Positions 9,100 to 18,307 of a DNA stretch of 44,077 nucleotides are shown piece after piece. How positions within the stretch are numbered: the first letter of the stretch is position 1; the number at the start of each line of letters is the position of its first letter. The translations under genes were made by a program, and so were the position numbers. Below the pieces are notes generated by a model. The model had not been told where the DNA came from. It saw only the letters and a program-made list of their open reading frames with translations, and searched no databases. The DNA lies in contig JBOFFC010000056.1 in NCBI GenBank assembly GCA_051648405.1, positions 1 through 44,077 of the forward strand. Direction: 5' to 3'. This DNA is from JBOFFC01 sp051648405 (lineage in GTDB: Bacteria > Planctomycetota > Planctomycetia > Pirellulales > Lacipirellulaceae).

Positions 9100-9606
9100 A
9101 TGTCTCGCGACCAAACGATTCGCCGGCGGCTCGTTTCGAACCTGCTCGTCGGGAGCGCTGCGCTTTCTGCGACCTCGCTGTCCTTGGTTCAGGCGTCGAT
9201 CGGCGCCGAAGCGGCGCCCGCCGCGGCCAGCGACGCCTCGATGGTCGATTCCCCCTGGTTCAACGTCGGTTGGCCCAAGGTCGAGATGCCGAAGATGAAC
9301 TGGAAGCCGGCCTGGATGAAGGGGGACGGCGACGCCATGACCGCCGACAAGAACCCCGTCTCGAAGGCCCTCGACAAGGTGGCGGACACCTCGAAGCAGG
9401 CCGCCGACAAGGTCCGCGGCGCCTGGGGCGCGGCGGTCGAGAAGCTCACCCCCGGTGGCGGCGCGCCGTCGCAGGGAGTCGCCTCGAACAACGCCCAGCC
9501 CGGGTTCTGGTCGAAGATGTTCGGCGCCCCCCCCGACCCCAAGCCGCAAGGCTCGGAGACGGTCCAAGAGTTCCTCGCGCAAGAGCGCCCCGGCACGGTC
9601 CGATAA
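9100..9606 (+). CDS. Small exported protein with a Trp/Pro/Met-rich segment
   Basis: A 168-residue protein with a twin-Arg-like start (DQTIRRRLVSN) and a hydrophobic stretch to about residue 38, suggesting export or an N-terminal anchor. After it comes a Trp/Pro/Lys/Met pattern (WFNVGWPKVEMPKMNWKPAW), then a Lys/Ala helical segment (VSKALDKVADTSKQAADKV) and a Gly/Pro-rich tail ending ETVQEFLAQERPGTVR. Function unknown. The ATG at 9100 is preceded by AGGAG at 9085-9089. The 290-bp gap before it contains only GC-rich palindromic tracts. Confidence 0.65.
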   Translation: MSRDQTIRRRLVSNLLVGSAALSATSLSLVQASIGAEAAPAAASDASMVDSPWFNVGWPKVEMPKMNWKPAWMKGDGDAMTADKNPVSKALDKVADTSKQAADKVRGAWGAAVEKLTPGGGAPSQGVASNNAQPGFWSKMFGAPPDPKPQGSETVQEFLAQERPGTVR

Positions 9607-9671
9607 GCGCCTCGCGGCGCGATCGCCGCCGATAGGCGGACCCCTGGGGTTGGGGATACAACCGGGGCGTC

Positions 9672-9693
9672 GGCCCCCGCGGACGCGGGGGCC
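9672..9693 (+). terminator. GC hairpin between the exported-protein gene and the selA-like gene
   Basis: GGCCCCCGC and GCGGGGGCC form a perfect 9-bp stem with a GGAC loop, 66 nt after the stop at 9606. No T-tract follows, so it may weaken readthrough or only block exonucleases. Confidence 0.35.
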
Positions 9694-9720
9694 CCTCGGT
9701 CAACCCGTTGTGCCCCCTCG

Positions 9721-11154
9721 ATGACGCCGCAAGAACTCTGGGGCAAGCTCCCGTCGATCGCGGAGCTCTCCGCCCACCCGCGTGTGCGCGACGCGGTCGA
9801 ACGGCTGAACCGTTCGCAAACGCTGGCTCGCGTGCGTACCGCGGTCGAGGACCTGGCCGCCGAGGCGGCCCGCCGGGCCGAGCAGTGGCAGGGAGTCGGC
9901 CCGGGAGACCTCGTCGAGCTCGTCCTGCGCAAGCTCGAACGACCGACCGCTTCCTCCACGGCGCCGGTCATCAACGCCACGGGCGAGCTGTGGGGGCCGC
10001 ACGTCGGTCCCGCGCCGCTGGCGGCCGCGGCGCTCGAAGCGGTCGCGCAACAGGCGAGCGAGTACGCCCCGCCGCGCCACACTGACGAAACTTCGGCCGA
10101 GCGTTCGCTGCGGACGCTCACCGCCGCCGAAGCCGCGCTGGTGACGCCGTCGCTCGCGACGGCGGTCGCTGCCGTTCTGCGGGGCGTCGCGGCCGAGTCG
10201 TCGGGGGTGCTCGTCGTCGCGCGGTGCGAAGTGGCCGACGTCGATCACGGCGTGCGACTCGCGGGCCTCTGCCAGGAGCTCGGGTTGGCCCTCGACCAAG
10301 TCGGCGACGCCGACCGCGTGACCACCGAAGACTACGCCGCGGCCTGCGCGCGACGACGTGAGTCGGGCGCCGCGCGCCCCGCCCTCTACCGCCGCATCGC
10401 GGAGACGTACGCCGTCGTCGGCGGGACACCACGGCCCGACAGCGCGGCGGTCGTCGCCGGCGTCGGCCCCAGCGGAGCGATTGTGATCGAGGACCTCGCC
10501 GGTTCGCCCCCAATCGAAGCCGTCCCCTCGGGGGGCTGCGAGTGGCGTACGGCCGAGCACGCCCTTCGTGGCGGGGCGGACCTCGTCCTGCTGCGCGGCG
10601 ACGGGTTTGTCGGTGGGCCGCGCTCCGGGATCGTTTTGGGACGCAAGGAGCTGATCGACGCCGTGCGCGCCCAGGGGGGGGTAACGTCGGCGTCACGGAA
10701 CGCTTCGCCGCTGGTCGATGCGATGCTCGCGGCGACGGTCGAGCTGTACCGCGACCCCCAGCGCTTGCCCTTTACGCACCCCTTGTGGGGCCTTGTGGAC
10801 ACACCGCTCGAGAACCTTCAGACCCGCGCCCAGCGGCTCGCCCCGCAGATCGCGGCCGCTGCCCAAGAGCCCGCGGCGGCGGGGGACGTCGCCGCCGCCG
10901 AGGCGATCGCCATCGACGCGTCGGAGGCTCGGCCCCGCGGTCTGGTGCGGCTTCCCTCGTGGGGCGTTCGCCTACAAGCCGCGAAGACATCCCCCGAGAC
11001 GCTCGCCCAGCGCCTCGCCGACGGGTCGCCGCGCGTGCTGGCTCGGTTAGATGGGGACGCCGTGGTCCTCGACCTGCGGACGGTCTTCCCGCGGCAGGAG
11101 GGGGCCCTCGTCGCCGCGGTCGCGGGGGCTCGTCCGGGCGCCCGCGAGCCGTGA
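9721..11154 (+). CDS. SelA-like protein lacking the PLP lysine
   Basis: A 477-residue homologue of L-seryl-tRNA(Sec) selenium transferase, a fold-type I PLP enzyme. Family features are the N-terminal LPSIAELSAHPRVRDAV segment, VINATGELWGPHVGPAPL (the counterpart of the TNLGRAPL region) and the block GGPRSGIVLGRKELIDAVR. In canonical SelA that block is preceded by GDKLLGGPQ, where the Lys forms the Schiff base (Lys295 in E. coli). Here it reads RGDGFVGGP with Gly295, codon GGG at 10603-10605. Catalysis as in SelA is therefore unlikely without another lysine; a pseudoenzyme or binding role is possible. No selB, selD or tRNA-Sec is visible nearby. The next gene begins 31 bp after its stop. Confidence 0.8.
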   Translation: MTPQELWGKLPSIAELSAHPRVRDAVERLNRSQTLARVRTAVEDLAAEAARRAEQWQGVGPGDLVELVLRKLERPTASSTAPVINATGELWGPHVGPAPLAAAALEAVAQQASEYAPPRHTDETSAERSLRTLTAAEAALVTPSLATAVAAVLRGVAAESSGVLVVARCEVADVDHGVRLAGLCQELGLALDQVGDADRVTTEDYAAACARRRESGAARPALYRRIAETYAVVGGTPRPDSAAVVAGVGPSGAIVIEDLAGSPPIEAVPSGGCEWRTAEHALRGGADLVLLRGDGFVGGPRSGIVLGRKELIDAVRAQGGVTSASRNASPLVDAMLAATVELYRDPQRLPFTHPLWGLVDTPLENLQTRAQRLAPQIAAAAQEPAAAGDVAAAEAIAIDASEARPRGLVRLPSWGVRLQAAKTSPETLAQRLADGSPRVLARLDGDAVVLDLRTVFPRQEGALVAAVAGARPGAREP

Positions 11155-11185
11155 GCCCCCCCGGGGGAATTTGCGGGTCCAGTCG

Positions 11186-12523
11186 ATGATTCGGATGCGG
11201 TACACTAGGGAAACCCGCGTCCGCACTCCGGTTTCACGAGTGCCAGTCCCCCGCACGTTGGCGCCCTTGACCCTGGACCGCCGAACCGCCGCCCGAGCCG
11301 CCTTGAAGCTGCTCGCCGGGAGCGTGCTCGTCGCCCTTGGCGTCGGCGTTGTGCGGGGCGACGAGTCGTGGGGCTTGGCGCCCCCCCCGCTGCTGGCCCC
11401 TGCGGCCGTGAAGCTCACGGCGGCCGAGGAGCTGCTCCCACCGCCGGGGGGGCCTTCGATCGCGCCCGAGCTCGACGCCACACGCCCGCCGACGACTGAC
11501 CTGGGGAGCGATTCGCCCGACGCCGACGCCGGGGGCGCCTTCCCTCACGAACACCACCCGTGGGCGGCGTTCGCTGCGGGCGCCTGGCGGCAGTCGCGGA
11601 TCACTTCGGAGTCGTTCGACGAGCGCGGCGCCCTGGTGGGGCGGAGCGTCACGGCGCGGACCGAGCGCCTGGTTTCGAAGTCGCCGTCGGGTTATACGCT
11701 CGAGTTCGAGACGCTTGTCGAGGTCGGCGGCAAGCGGATCCCGGGGCCGCGGCAGCGTGCGGCGTTCGCACTATGGACCGACGAGCCAGTAGCTTCCGAC
11801 GAGCAGGCCCTCCCCCCCCTCCGGGGGCCCGACGCGGCGATCAGCATCCGCCGCAAGCCGGTCGCCTGCCAGGTTTGGAGCTCCACGAGCCCACTCGAAC
11901 GGGGCGAGCGCACCGAAACCGTCTGGTACTCCCCCGGCGACGCGCCGTGGGTCCTACGCCGCGAGCGGATCGACCGCATCGACGGCGTCGAGGGGATGCG
12001 CCAGCGCTCGAGCGTCACCCGCCGCGGGGCCGCGCTCGCGTTCGGCGGCGGGATCGTCGAGGCATACTTCGTGTCGATCGACCGCGACCTGGCCGGGGGA
12101 GGGTGGTCGGAGGCTTACGGGGCGCACTCGACGTTTGTTCCTGGCGGCGCGCTGACCCTCGGGCAGGCCGAGTACGACGCCGCGGGGCGTCGCACCCGCT
12201 GGACCGCGACCGAGCTGGTGGCCTGGGGGGTCAGCCCCTCCGACCGGCAGGCGGGGGTCGCCCCCCCGCTTGGGGCCGCCGCCGAGGGGGGCTCGGCGGC
12301 GCAGGCCCCGGGGGCCGTTTCTGGGGCCGACCTTACCAATCCCGCCGCTCCCCCCGCGGCGGCGCCGCCGCGGGACACGCGTCCGAGGCGCCTGCTGCGG
12401 CAGCGGCGGCGGGGCGAGATCGCCCTCGAAGCGCCGGCCGCGTCGCCGAATCCAGCCGAAACCGAGGCCCCGCCGTTCGTCGGCGGAACCCCGGAAGCGG
12501 CGAGTCCGTCTGAACCCCGCTAG
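11186..12523 (+). CDS. Unknown protein with an N-terminal export/anchor segment (445 aa)
   Basis: Not recognised. The N-terminal 40 residues are basic, followed by a hydrophobic stretch LKLLAGSVLVALGVGVVRG (signal peptide or anchor). Next comes a Pro/Glu/Asp-rich region, then a globular part of roughly 170-360 with many paired aromatic and charged residues (HHPWAAFAAGAWRQSRI, TERLVSKSPSGYTLEFET, TETVWYSPGDAPWVLRRERI) that looks beta-rich. The last 80 residues are Ala/Pro/Arg-rich low complexity. The start is uncertain: ATG 11186 was chosen as the first after the selA-like stop; a later GTG or TTG just before the hydrophobic stretch is equally possible. Same strand as the SelA-like and protease genes. 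Confidence 0.6.
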   Translation: MIRMRYTRETRVRTPVSRVPVPRTLAPLTLDRRTAARAALKLLAGSVLVALGVGVVRGDESWGLAPPPLLAPAAVKLTAAEELLPPPGGPSIAPELDATRPPTTDLGSDSPDADAGGAFPHEHHPWAAFAAGAWRQSRITSESFDERGALVGRSVTARTERLVSKSPSGYTLEFETLVEVGGKRIPGPRQRAAFALWTDEPVASDEQALPPLRGPDAAISIRRKPVACQVWSSTSPLERGERTETVWYSPGDAPWVLRRERIDRIDGVEGMRQRSSVTRRGAALAFGGGIVEAYFVSIDRDLAGGGWSEAYGAHSTFVPGGALTLGQAEYDAAGRRTRWTATELVAWGVSPSDRQAGVAPPLGAAAEGGSAAQAPGAVSGADLTNPAAPPAAAPPRDTRPRRLLRQRRRGEIALEAPAASPNPAETEAPPFVGGTPEAASPSEPR

Positions 12524-12759
12524 CGATTGTCGCGTAGGTCGATTGGGGGTTCGGCGCCCGGCGCGACCGTTGCAGCCGTGCGATCTTGCCCCGTCCGTTC
12601 CCCGGCTGTAACGTCGGTCCCTCGCCCGCAACAAGCCCGCTCTCGCCGCGTTTTCGCGGGGGCGCCGGCTCGTTGGTCGGGAAGAATCGAATCCAACTTC
12701 TTTCGAGCGGTGCGGCGGCTTCGGCCGCGGCGCCGCAACGCCCTGGGGTTTGCTCCGTC

Positions 12760-14841
12760 ATGCGCTCTTCCCTCGCGGGTTCGTCCCGCCGCGGTCGGTT
12801 GGTGTTGTGCCTGTTCGCCGTCGCGCTCGTGGCGACGATCGGCCCCGTGGCGCTCGCCCGGCCGGACGGCCCCTCGACGACCGACCGCCAGATCGCGATC
12901 GCCGTGCGCCTGCTGATGGAGCAGAAGCACGTGTCGCGGGTCGGCTTCAACGACGAATCCTCGAAGCGCTGCTTCAAGGCGTACCTCGAGGCCCTCGACC
13001 CCTGGAAGCTGTACTTCCAGCAGGGGGACATCGACGCGTTCACGGCCGAAGAGACCGCGCTCGACGACCTGCTGCGCCGCGGTGACACGTCGTTCGCGTT
13101 CCGCGTCTTCGAGCGGTTCCTGTCGCGCGTCGGCGAGAGCTCGACCGTCGCCCAGGAGTGGGTCGCCGCCGAGCACGACTTCAAGGCCGACGAGCAGATG
13201 CTCCGCAAGCGCGAAGAGACGACCTACGCGTCGGGCCCCGAGCAAGCGCGCGAGGCGTGGCGCAAGCGGATCAAGTACGAGCTGCTGCTCGAACTGGCCG
13301 ACGACACCCCGCTCGACGAGGCCCGCGAGAAGCTCCGCAAGCGCTACTCGACGATCGGCAAGCGCTGGGAGCAGACGAGCGACGACGAGCTGCTCGAGTT
13401 CTACCTCACCGCGATGACCAGCGGCTTCGACCCGCACTCGAGCTACATGAGCCCCTCGACGCTCGAGAACTTCAACATCCAGATGAAGCTCGAGCTCGAC
13501 GGCATCGGCGCCTCGCTCCGCACCGAGGACGGCTACACCGAGGTCCACGAGATCATCGCCGGGGGCGCCGCCGACCAGCACGGCAAGCTCAAGGTCGGCG
13601 ACAAGATTGTCGGCGTCGGCCAAGGGACCGCGGGCCCCGTGGACGACATCGTCGACATGAAGATCAACGACGTCGTCAAGCTGATCCGCGGCAAGCGCGG
13701 CACGGTGGTCCGCTTGCAGGTCAAGCCGATCGACAACCCGAAGGAGTCGATCGAGTACGCGATCACCCGCGCCCGGATCGAGCTCAAAAACCAAGAAGCC
13801 CGCAGCGCGGTGGTCGATTGGGGGAAGAAGCCCAACGGCCAGCCCTACCGCCTGGGGGTGATCCACCTGCCGAGCTTCTACATGGACATGGACGGCGCTC
13901 GCGCCGGGGTCGCCGACTACCGCAGCACGACGCGCGACGTCGCCCGGCTGCTCGAAGGGTTCAACGCCGACGCGCAAGGGATCGACGCGGTGGTGGTGGA
14001 CCTTCGCTTCAACGGCGGTGGGTCGCTCACCGAAGCGGTCAACATGACGGGCCTGTTCATCGACCGCGGCCCGGTCGTCCAGGTGAAGGGCCCCGACGGC
14101 CGCACGCAGCCCTACGACGACGAGACCCCCGGCATGCAGTGGCAGGGACCGCTGGTGGTGCTCACCAACAAGTTCAGCGCGTCGGCCAGCGAGATCTTCG
14201 CCGGCGCCATCCAGGACTACGGCCGCGGGATCGTGGTCGGCGACGAAGCGACCCACGGCAAGGGGACGGTGCAGCAGCTCTTCGACCTAGGGAACGCGAT
14301 CTTCCGGATCGGCGAGCGCCCGAACCTGGGGGCCCTCAAGATGACGATCCAGCAGTTCTACCGCCCCGGCGGGGACAGCACCCAGAACCGCGGCGTGCTG
14401 GCCGACGTAACGATCCCGTCGCTCACCGACCACCTCGAGGGGATCACCGAGGCCGAGATGGACTTCGCGTTGCCGTTCGACCGCGTCCGCGCGCTCGAGC
14501 ACGACCAGATGGGGATGTCCGCCTCCGGGACCTCGTCCGAGCTGCAGCGACTCTCCGACGAACGGACCGCGGCGTCGAAGGAGTTTCAAGAGGACTTCAA
14601 GCGGATCGACCGCTACGAGAGCCAGAAGGAACGCGAGACGGTCACGCTGAACCTCGACGAGTACCTCGCCGAGCGCAAGGAGCTCGACGCCGAGAAGCAG
14701 GAAGAGGAGATCGGCGAGAAGATGAGCGACTCCGACCGCCCCGTCTTCGACGTCGAAGACCACTACAACAAGGAATCGATGTCGATCGTCATCGACTACC
14801 TGAAGCTGCTGCGCGAGAACAAGGTGGCGATCGCCCGCTGA
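12760..14841 (+). CDS. prc: C-terminal processing peptidase, Prc/Tsp family (S41)
   Basis: A 693-residue periplasmic protease of the tail-specific type, which degrades or trims proteins from their C-terminus and often acts on envelope enzymes. It has an N-terminal signal/anchor (residues 12-33), a helical domain with the Prc pattern RCFKAYLEALDPWKLYF, and a PDZ domain at about 235-325. The S41 core carries DLRFNGGGS (414-422). The nucleophile is likely Ser475 in FSASASEIF and the general base Lys501 in THGKGTVQ. The C-terminal region (560-690) is charged and helical. ATG 12760 was chosen because the signal segment starts there. Length matches E. coli Prc (682). Confidence 0.94.
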   Translation: MRSSLAGSSRRGRLVLCLFAVALVATIGPVALARPDGPSTTDRQIAIAVRLLMEQKHVSRVGFNDESSKRCFKAYLEALDPWKLYFQQGDIDAFTAEETALDDLLRRGDTSFAFRVFERFLSRVGESSTVAQEWVAAEHDFKADEQMLRKREETTYASGPEQAREAWRKRIKYELLLELADDTPLDEAREKLRKRYSTIGKRWEQTSDDELLEFYLTAMTSGFDPHSSYMSPSTLENFNIQMKLELDGIGASLRTEDGYTEVHEIIAGGAADQHGKLKVGDKIVGVGQGTAGPVDDIVDMKINDVVKLIRGKRGTVVRLQVKPIDNPKESIEYAITRARIELKNQEARSAVVDWGKKPNGQPYRLGVIHLPSFYMDMDGARAGVADYRSTTRDVARLLEGFNADAQGIDAVVVDLRFNGGGSLTEAVNMTGLFIDRGPVVQVKGPDGRTQPYDDETPGMQWQGPLVVLTNKFSASASEIFAGAIQDYGRGIVVGDEATHGKGTVQQLFDLGNAIFRIGERPNLGALKMTIQQFYRPGGDSTQNRGVLADVTIPSLTDHLEGITEAEMDFALPFDRVRALEHDQMGMSASGTSSELQRLSDERTAASKEFQEDFKRIDRYESQKERETVTLNLDEYLAERKELDAEKQEEEIGEKMSDSDRPVFDVEDHYNKESMSIVIDYLKLLRENKVAIAR

Positions 14842-15071
14842 GGGCGGTGCGCTGTTGGCCTCGGCCCCCGAGCGTGAAGCCCCGGAGGGGCGAAAGCACA
14901 TAGCCCCGCGGGCGAGAATCCCTGGTCTCGGTGTAGTACAGATCACGAAGCCCTGTACGGGCGACAGAGACGATCGGTTGAGTATCTGTCGCCCCTCCAG
15001 GGCTCTTCGACAGGCGGCACGTGCGTGGTCCACTAGCACGTTGACGCGTATTGAAGCCCCGCGGGCGGTTC
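14842..15071. repeat. Gap with planctomycete-style palindromic repeats
   Basis: No coding potential. GAAGCCCCGGAGGGGCGA near 14875-14892 is a short palindrome. AGCCCTG..CGGGCGACAG (14949-14967) pairs with CTGTCGCCC..AGGGCT (14986-15004), giving a stem of about 19 positions with a few mismatches. The hairpin sits just beyond the protease stop and could act as a terminator or REP-like element. Confidence 0.6.
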
Positions 15072-15100
15072 TTGCAGCACGGCCTGAGCGCTACTAGCAT
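15072..15100 (+). promoter_or_regulatory. Candidate promoter of the glycoamylase-like gene
   Basis: TTGCAG at 15072-15077 and TAGCAT at 15095-15100 are spaced by 17 nt. The -10 region is followed by an unusually A/T-rich stretch (AAAAACG, TTTCATAA). Transcription would begin about 40 nt before the ATG at 15147. Confidence 0.45.
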
Positions 15101-15146
15101 AAAAACGCTTTCATAAGCCGTTTTCTGCTCATCGCGGCCCCTCGTC

Positions 15147-17375
15147 ATGCTCCGTGCTTTCCTTCGCCGCGCCGGCGTCTTCGCGGCGCTGGCTTCCTTG
15201 ATGGCCCCCGTTGGCGCCGCTGCGGCCACGTCGGCCGACACCACTGCGCACGCGCGGCACGTTTTCTTTGAGTCGAGCTCCGGCGCCGCCGCCTACTACC
15301 ACAGTGCCGCAGAATGTGTCGCGCCGAGCCGGCTCGAGACGGCGCTCGGCCGGGCGCCGGTCGAGAGAACGCGCAGCCACAGCGCGCCGAACTGCGTGCG
15401 GCTGGCGTGGACGTCGGCGTTCGGCGGCGACTGGCGCGTCCACCTGAAGGCGCCCACGCGGTACGGCAAGCCGGTCGCCTTCGAGGGTGACACGCTGGTG
15501 ATGTGGGTCTACAGCCCCGAGGGGCTGGTGGTTGACGACTCGCCCCGTGTGAGCCTGACGTCGGTCGGGGGTGGTTCGACGAACTCGGTCGCGTTGCTGT
15601 CGCTCCGTGGCACGCTCGCGGCGGGTGAGTGGGTGCGACTCGAGTTCCCCCCCAGCGCGTTCCAAGGGCTGTTCGGCGGGACCGATCGATCGACCTTCGA
15701 CCTCGGGCGGCTCGAGGAGGTCGGCTTCGTTCAGGGGCTCGACGACGGCAAGCCTCACGTCCTGCTGGTCGATGACATCCGTGTCGTGAATGCGCGCGAC
15801 CTCGCCGACACGACCCCCCCGGCGCCCCCGACCGGCCTGACCGCCGAGGGCGCCGAGCTGCACATCGAGCTCGCCTGGACCGCGAGCGCGAGCGACGACG
15901 TCGTCAGCTACGGCGTCGATCGATCCACGGCCGGCGGAGCCTTCGAGCGGGTCGCAACACGGCCGGCGTGGTTCTCGCGCGCGGTCGATTTCCTGGCGAA
16001 GCCGGGGGACTTGGCGCGGTACCGCCTGACAGCGATCGACCGCGCGGGGAACGAGTCGGCCCCGACCGCGATTGTCACCGCTTCGACGCGTCCGTTCAGC
16101 GACGACGAGCTGCTGACGATGGCCCAGCGCGGCTGCTTCCGCTACTACTGGGACCTCGGCCACCCGGTCGCGGGGATGGCGATCGAGGTCCTGCCGGGGG
16201 ACGACAACCTAGTGGCGCTCGGCGCGTCGGGCTTCGGTGTGATGGCGCTCGTGGTGGGCGCCGAGCGCGGGTTCGCTCCGCGCGAGGCGGTCGCCGAACG
16301 AGTCCTCAAGATCGTCCGTTTCTTGGCGAAGGCGGACCGGTTTCACGGCGTGTGGCCCCACTTCTTCGACGGCCAGACGGGGCGCACGAACGCGTTCTTC
16401 GGACCGCACGACAACGGCGGCGACCTCGTCGAGACGGCGTTCATGATCCAGGGCCTGCTCGCGGCGCGGCAGTACTTCGACCGCGACGACCCGGTCGAGC
16501 GCGAGCTGCGCGACACGGTCACGCGGCTGTGGCGCGAGGTCGAGTGGGACTGGCACCGCCGCGACGCCAGCAGCCCCGTCCTCTATTGGCATTGGTCCCC
16601 CGACAAGGCGTGGGTCATCAGCCACCCGCTGATCGGCTGGAACGAGACGATGATCGTCTACCTGCTGGCGATCGCGTCGCCGACGCACGCCGTGCCGGCC
16701 GAGATGTTTTACACCGGCTTCGCGGGGACCGACGAGCGGGCCATCGCCTACCGACGCAGTTGGAGCCGCACCACCGACGGCGACCACTACACCAACGGCA
16801 AGACGTACGGCCGCGTCACGCTCGACGTCGGCTGCGGGAACGGGGGAGAGCTGTTCTTCAACCAGTTCTCGTTCCTGGGGTTCGACCCGCGCGGCAAACG
16901 CGACAAGCACACGAACTACGCCCGCAACAACCGCAACATCGCCCTGCTAAGCCACGCTTACGCGGTTGAGAACCCGCGCGGGCGGAAGGGGTACGGCGCG
17001 AGCTGCTGGGGGCGCTCGGCGGGGATCAACTCCGGCGGCGGCCGCGCCCAGCCGCGCGACGACAACGGCACGATCTGCTCGTCGGCGGCGCTAGGGGTGA
17101 TGCCGTTCACCCCCGACGAGTCGATGGCCGCGCTGCGGCACTTCTACCGCGAGCTCGGCCCGCGGGTGTGGGGCGCGTACGGCTTCCACGACGGCTTCAA
17201 CGAGACCGAGGACTGGTTCGAGGAGGTCTACATGGGCCTCAACCAGGCGCAGATCGTCGTGATGATCGAGAACCACCGCACGGGGCTGTTGTGGCGCTCG
17301 TTCATGGCGAACCCCGAGGTGGCGCCGGCCCTGGAGGCGATCGGCTTCGAGCCCGATCCCGACGGCGACCGCTAA
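15147..17375 (+). CDS. Secreted glycoamylase-like protein (PF10091 type, GH144-related)
   Basis: A 742-residue exported protein. The signal peptide is 1-28. Residues about 35-215 form a beta-rich domain like a carbohydrate-binding or jelly-roll module. Residues 222-315 are fibronectin-III-like (DTTPPAPPTGLT, then VVSYGVDRS). The catalytic part runs from about 318 to 738 and has the motifs of the glycoamylase family: ALGASGFGVMAL, HGVWPHFF, NGGDLVETAFMIQGLL, YWHWSPDKAWVISHPLIGWNE, LDVGCGNGGELFFNQFS and ETEDWFEEVYMGLNQAQI. Characterised GH144 members hydrolyse beta-1,2-glucans; substrate here is inferred only. It converges with the metallo-hydrolase gene, with 13 bp between stops. Confidence 0.88.
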   Translation: MLRAFLRRAGVFAALASLMAPVGAAAATSADTTAHARHVFFESSSGAAAYYHSAAECVAPSRLETALGRAPVERTRSHSAPNCVRLAWTSAFGGDWRVHLKAPTRYGKPVAFEGDTLVMWVYSPEGLVVDDSPRVSLTSVGGGSTNSVALLSLRGTLAAGEWVRLEFPPSAFQGLFGGTDRSTFDLGRLEEVGFVQGLDDGKPHVLLVDDIRVVNARDLADTTPPAPPTGLTAEGAELHIELAWTASASDDVVSYGVDRSTAGGAFERVATRPAWFSRAVDFLAKPGDLARYRLTAIDRAGNESAPTAIVTASTRPFSDDELLTMAQRGCFRYYWDLGHPVAGMAIEVLPGDDNLVALGASGFGVMALVVGAERGFAPREAVAERVLKIVRFLAKADRFHGVWPHFFDGQTGRTNAFFGPHDNGGDLVETAFMIQGLLAARQYFDRDDPVERELRDTVTRLWREVEWDWHRRDASSPVLYWHWSPDKAWVISHPLIGWNETMIVYLLAIASPTHAVPAEMFYTGFAGTDERAIAYRRSWSRTTDGDHYTNGKTYGRVTLDVGCGNGGELFFNQFSFLGFDPRGKRDKHTNYARNNRNIALLSHAYAVENPRGRKGYGASCWGRSAGINSGGGRAQPRDDNGTICSSAALGVMPFTPDESMAALRHFYRELGPRVWGAYGFHDGFNETEDWFEEVYMGLNQAQIVVMIENHRTGLLWRSFMANPEVAPALEAIGFEPDPDGDR

Positions 17376-17388
17376 ACAGCCTGTATGA

Positions 17389-18171
17389 TCACGTCAGCGG
17401 CACGCGCAGCCCGTCGTAGGCGAGCTCCATCCCGGCCGGGAGCGAGGCGTTCGTCGCTTCGTGCTCGAGGTCGTGCGACATGTGCGTGAAGTAGGTGCGC
17501 TTCGGGCGCAGCTCTTCGGCGAGCGCGACCGCCTGGGCGAGGCTGAAGTGCGTGGCGTGCGGCTTGTCGCGCAGGGCGTCGACCACTAGCACGTCGAGCC
17601 CTGCGAGCAACTCAAGACTATCGTCCGGCACCGCGTTTACGTCGGTGCAGTAGGCGACGTTCCCGACGCGGAAGCCGAGCGTGTCGAAGTTCGGGCCGTG
17701 CCGCAGACGCACGGCGGTGACCGAGGCGCCGAGGACCTCAATCGGGGGCCAGCCCCCCGACGTCGGTCCGATCCGCTCGAACGCCAGGTTCGGCACGGCG
17801 CCGACGTGCAGCCCCGCCTTGTGCTCGAAGGCGTAGTCGAAGCTCTTACGGACCCGCGTCTCGACCGCCGCTTCGCAGTACAGCCGGACCGGGCCGCCGA
17901 GGTAGAACTGCATCAGCCGCAAGTCGTCGAGGCCGAACAAGTGGTCGGCGTGCTCGTGCGTGTAAAGCACGGCGTGGACGATGCCGACGCGCTCGCGCAA
18001 GAGCTGCTGCCGCAGGTCGGGGCTCGTGTCCACCAGCAGGTTCCCCTCGGGGAGCCCCAGCAGCACGCTGCAACGCGTGCGGTTGTTCTTGGGGTTCGTG
18101 CTGGCGCAGACCGCACACCCGCAGCCGAGCGCCGGCACGCCGACGCTGGTCCCCGTTCCGAGCAGGATCAT
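17389..18171 (-). CDS. PhnP-like metallo-beta-lactamase-fold hydrolase
   Basis: A 260-residue cytoplasmic MBL-fold enzyme. MILLGTGTSVGVPALGCGCAVC opens the protein; the Cys cluster (17, 19, 22) resembles the extra zinc site of PhnP phosphodiesterases. The metal motif HEHADH is at 72-77, followed by a loop with GPNFDTLGFRV and CTDVN; THMSHDLEH near the C-terminus supplies further ligands. Related proteins cleave cyclic phosphate or nucleotide phosphodiesters; here no phn genes are adjacent, so the substrate is unknown. ATG 18171 starts the conserved fold; an upstream in-frame start at 18246 would add 25 unlikely residues. Confidence 0.85.
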   Translation of the reverse strand: MILLGTGTSVGVPALGCGCAVCASTNPKNNRTRCSVLLGLPEGNLLVDTSPDLRQQLLRERVGIVHAVLYTHEHADHLFGLDDLRLMQFYLGGPVRLYCEAAVETRVRKSFDYAFEHKAGLHVGAVPNLAFERIGPTSGGWPPIEVLGASVTAVRLRHGPNFDTLGFRVGNVAYCTDVNAVPDDSLELLAGLDVLVVDALRDKPHATHFSLAQAVALAEELRPKRTYFTHMSHDLEHEATNASLPAGMELAYDGLRVPLT

Positions 18172-18307
18172 CTGCCCGGTGATGTCGGTCGTGGCGATCT
18201 CGCGCGACAACGCTTGGAACCCCGGCGGTGCTACGGAACAGGGCAAGTGTCCCCGCGTAGCCCGCGGAATGTCCAGTGCCGGCCGCGCGCCCGTCGAGGA
18301 AGGCGCC

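Noticed and set aside
11171..11206. TTGCGG and TACACT as a promoter before the unknown 445-residue gene
   Set aside because: Spacing of 24 nt is too long, and it would place the start after the chosen ATG; kept only as a reason for doubt about the start.
13158..14903. 581-codon plus-strand frame inside the Prc gene
   Set aside because: Arg-rich out-of-frame reading of the protease, which has intact motifs.
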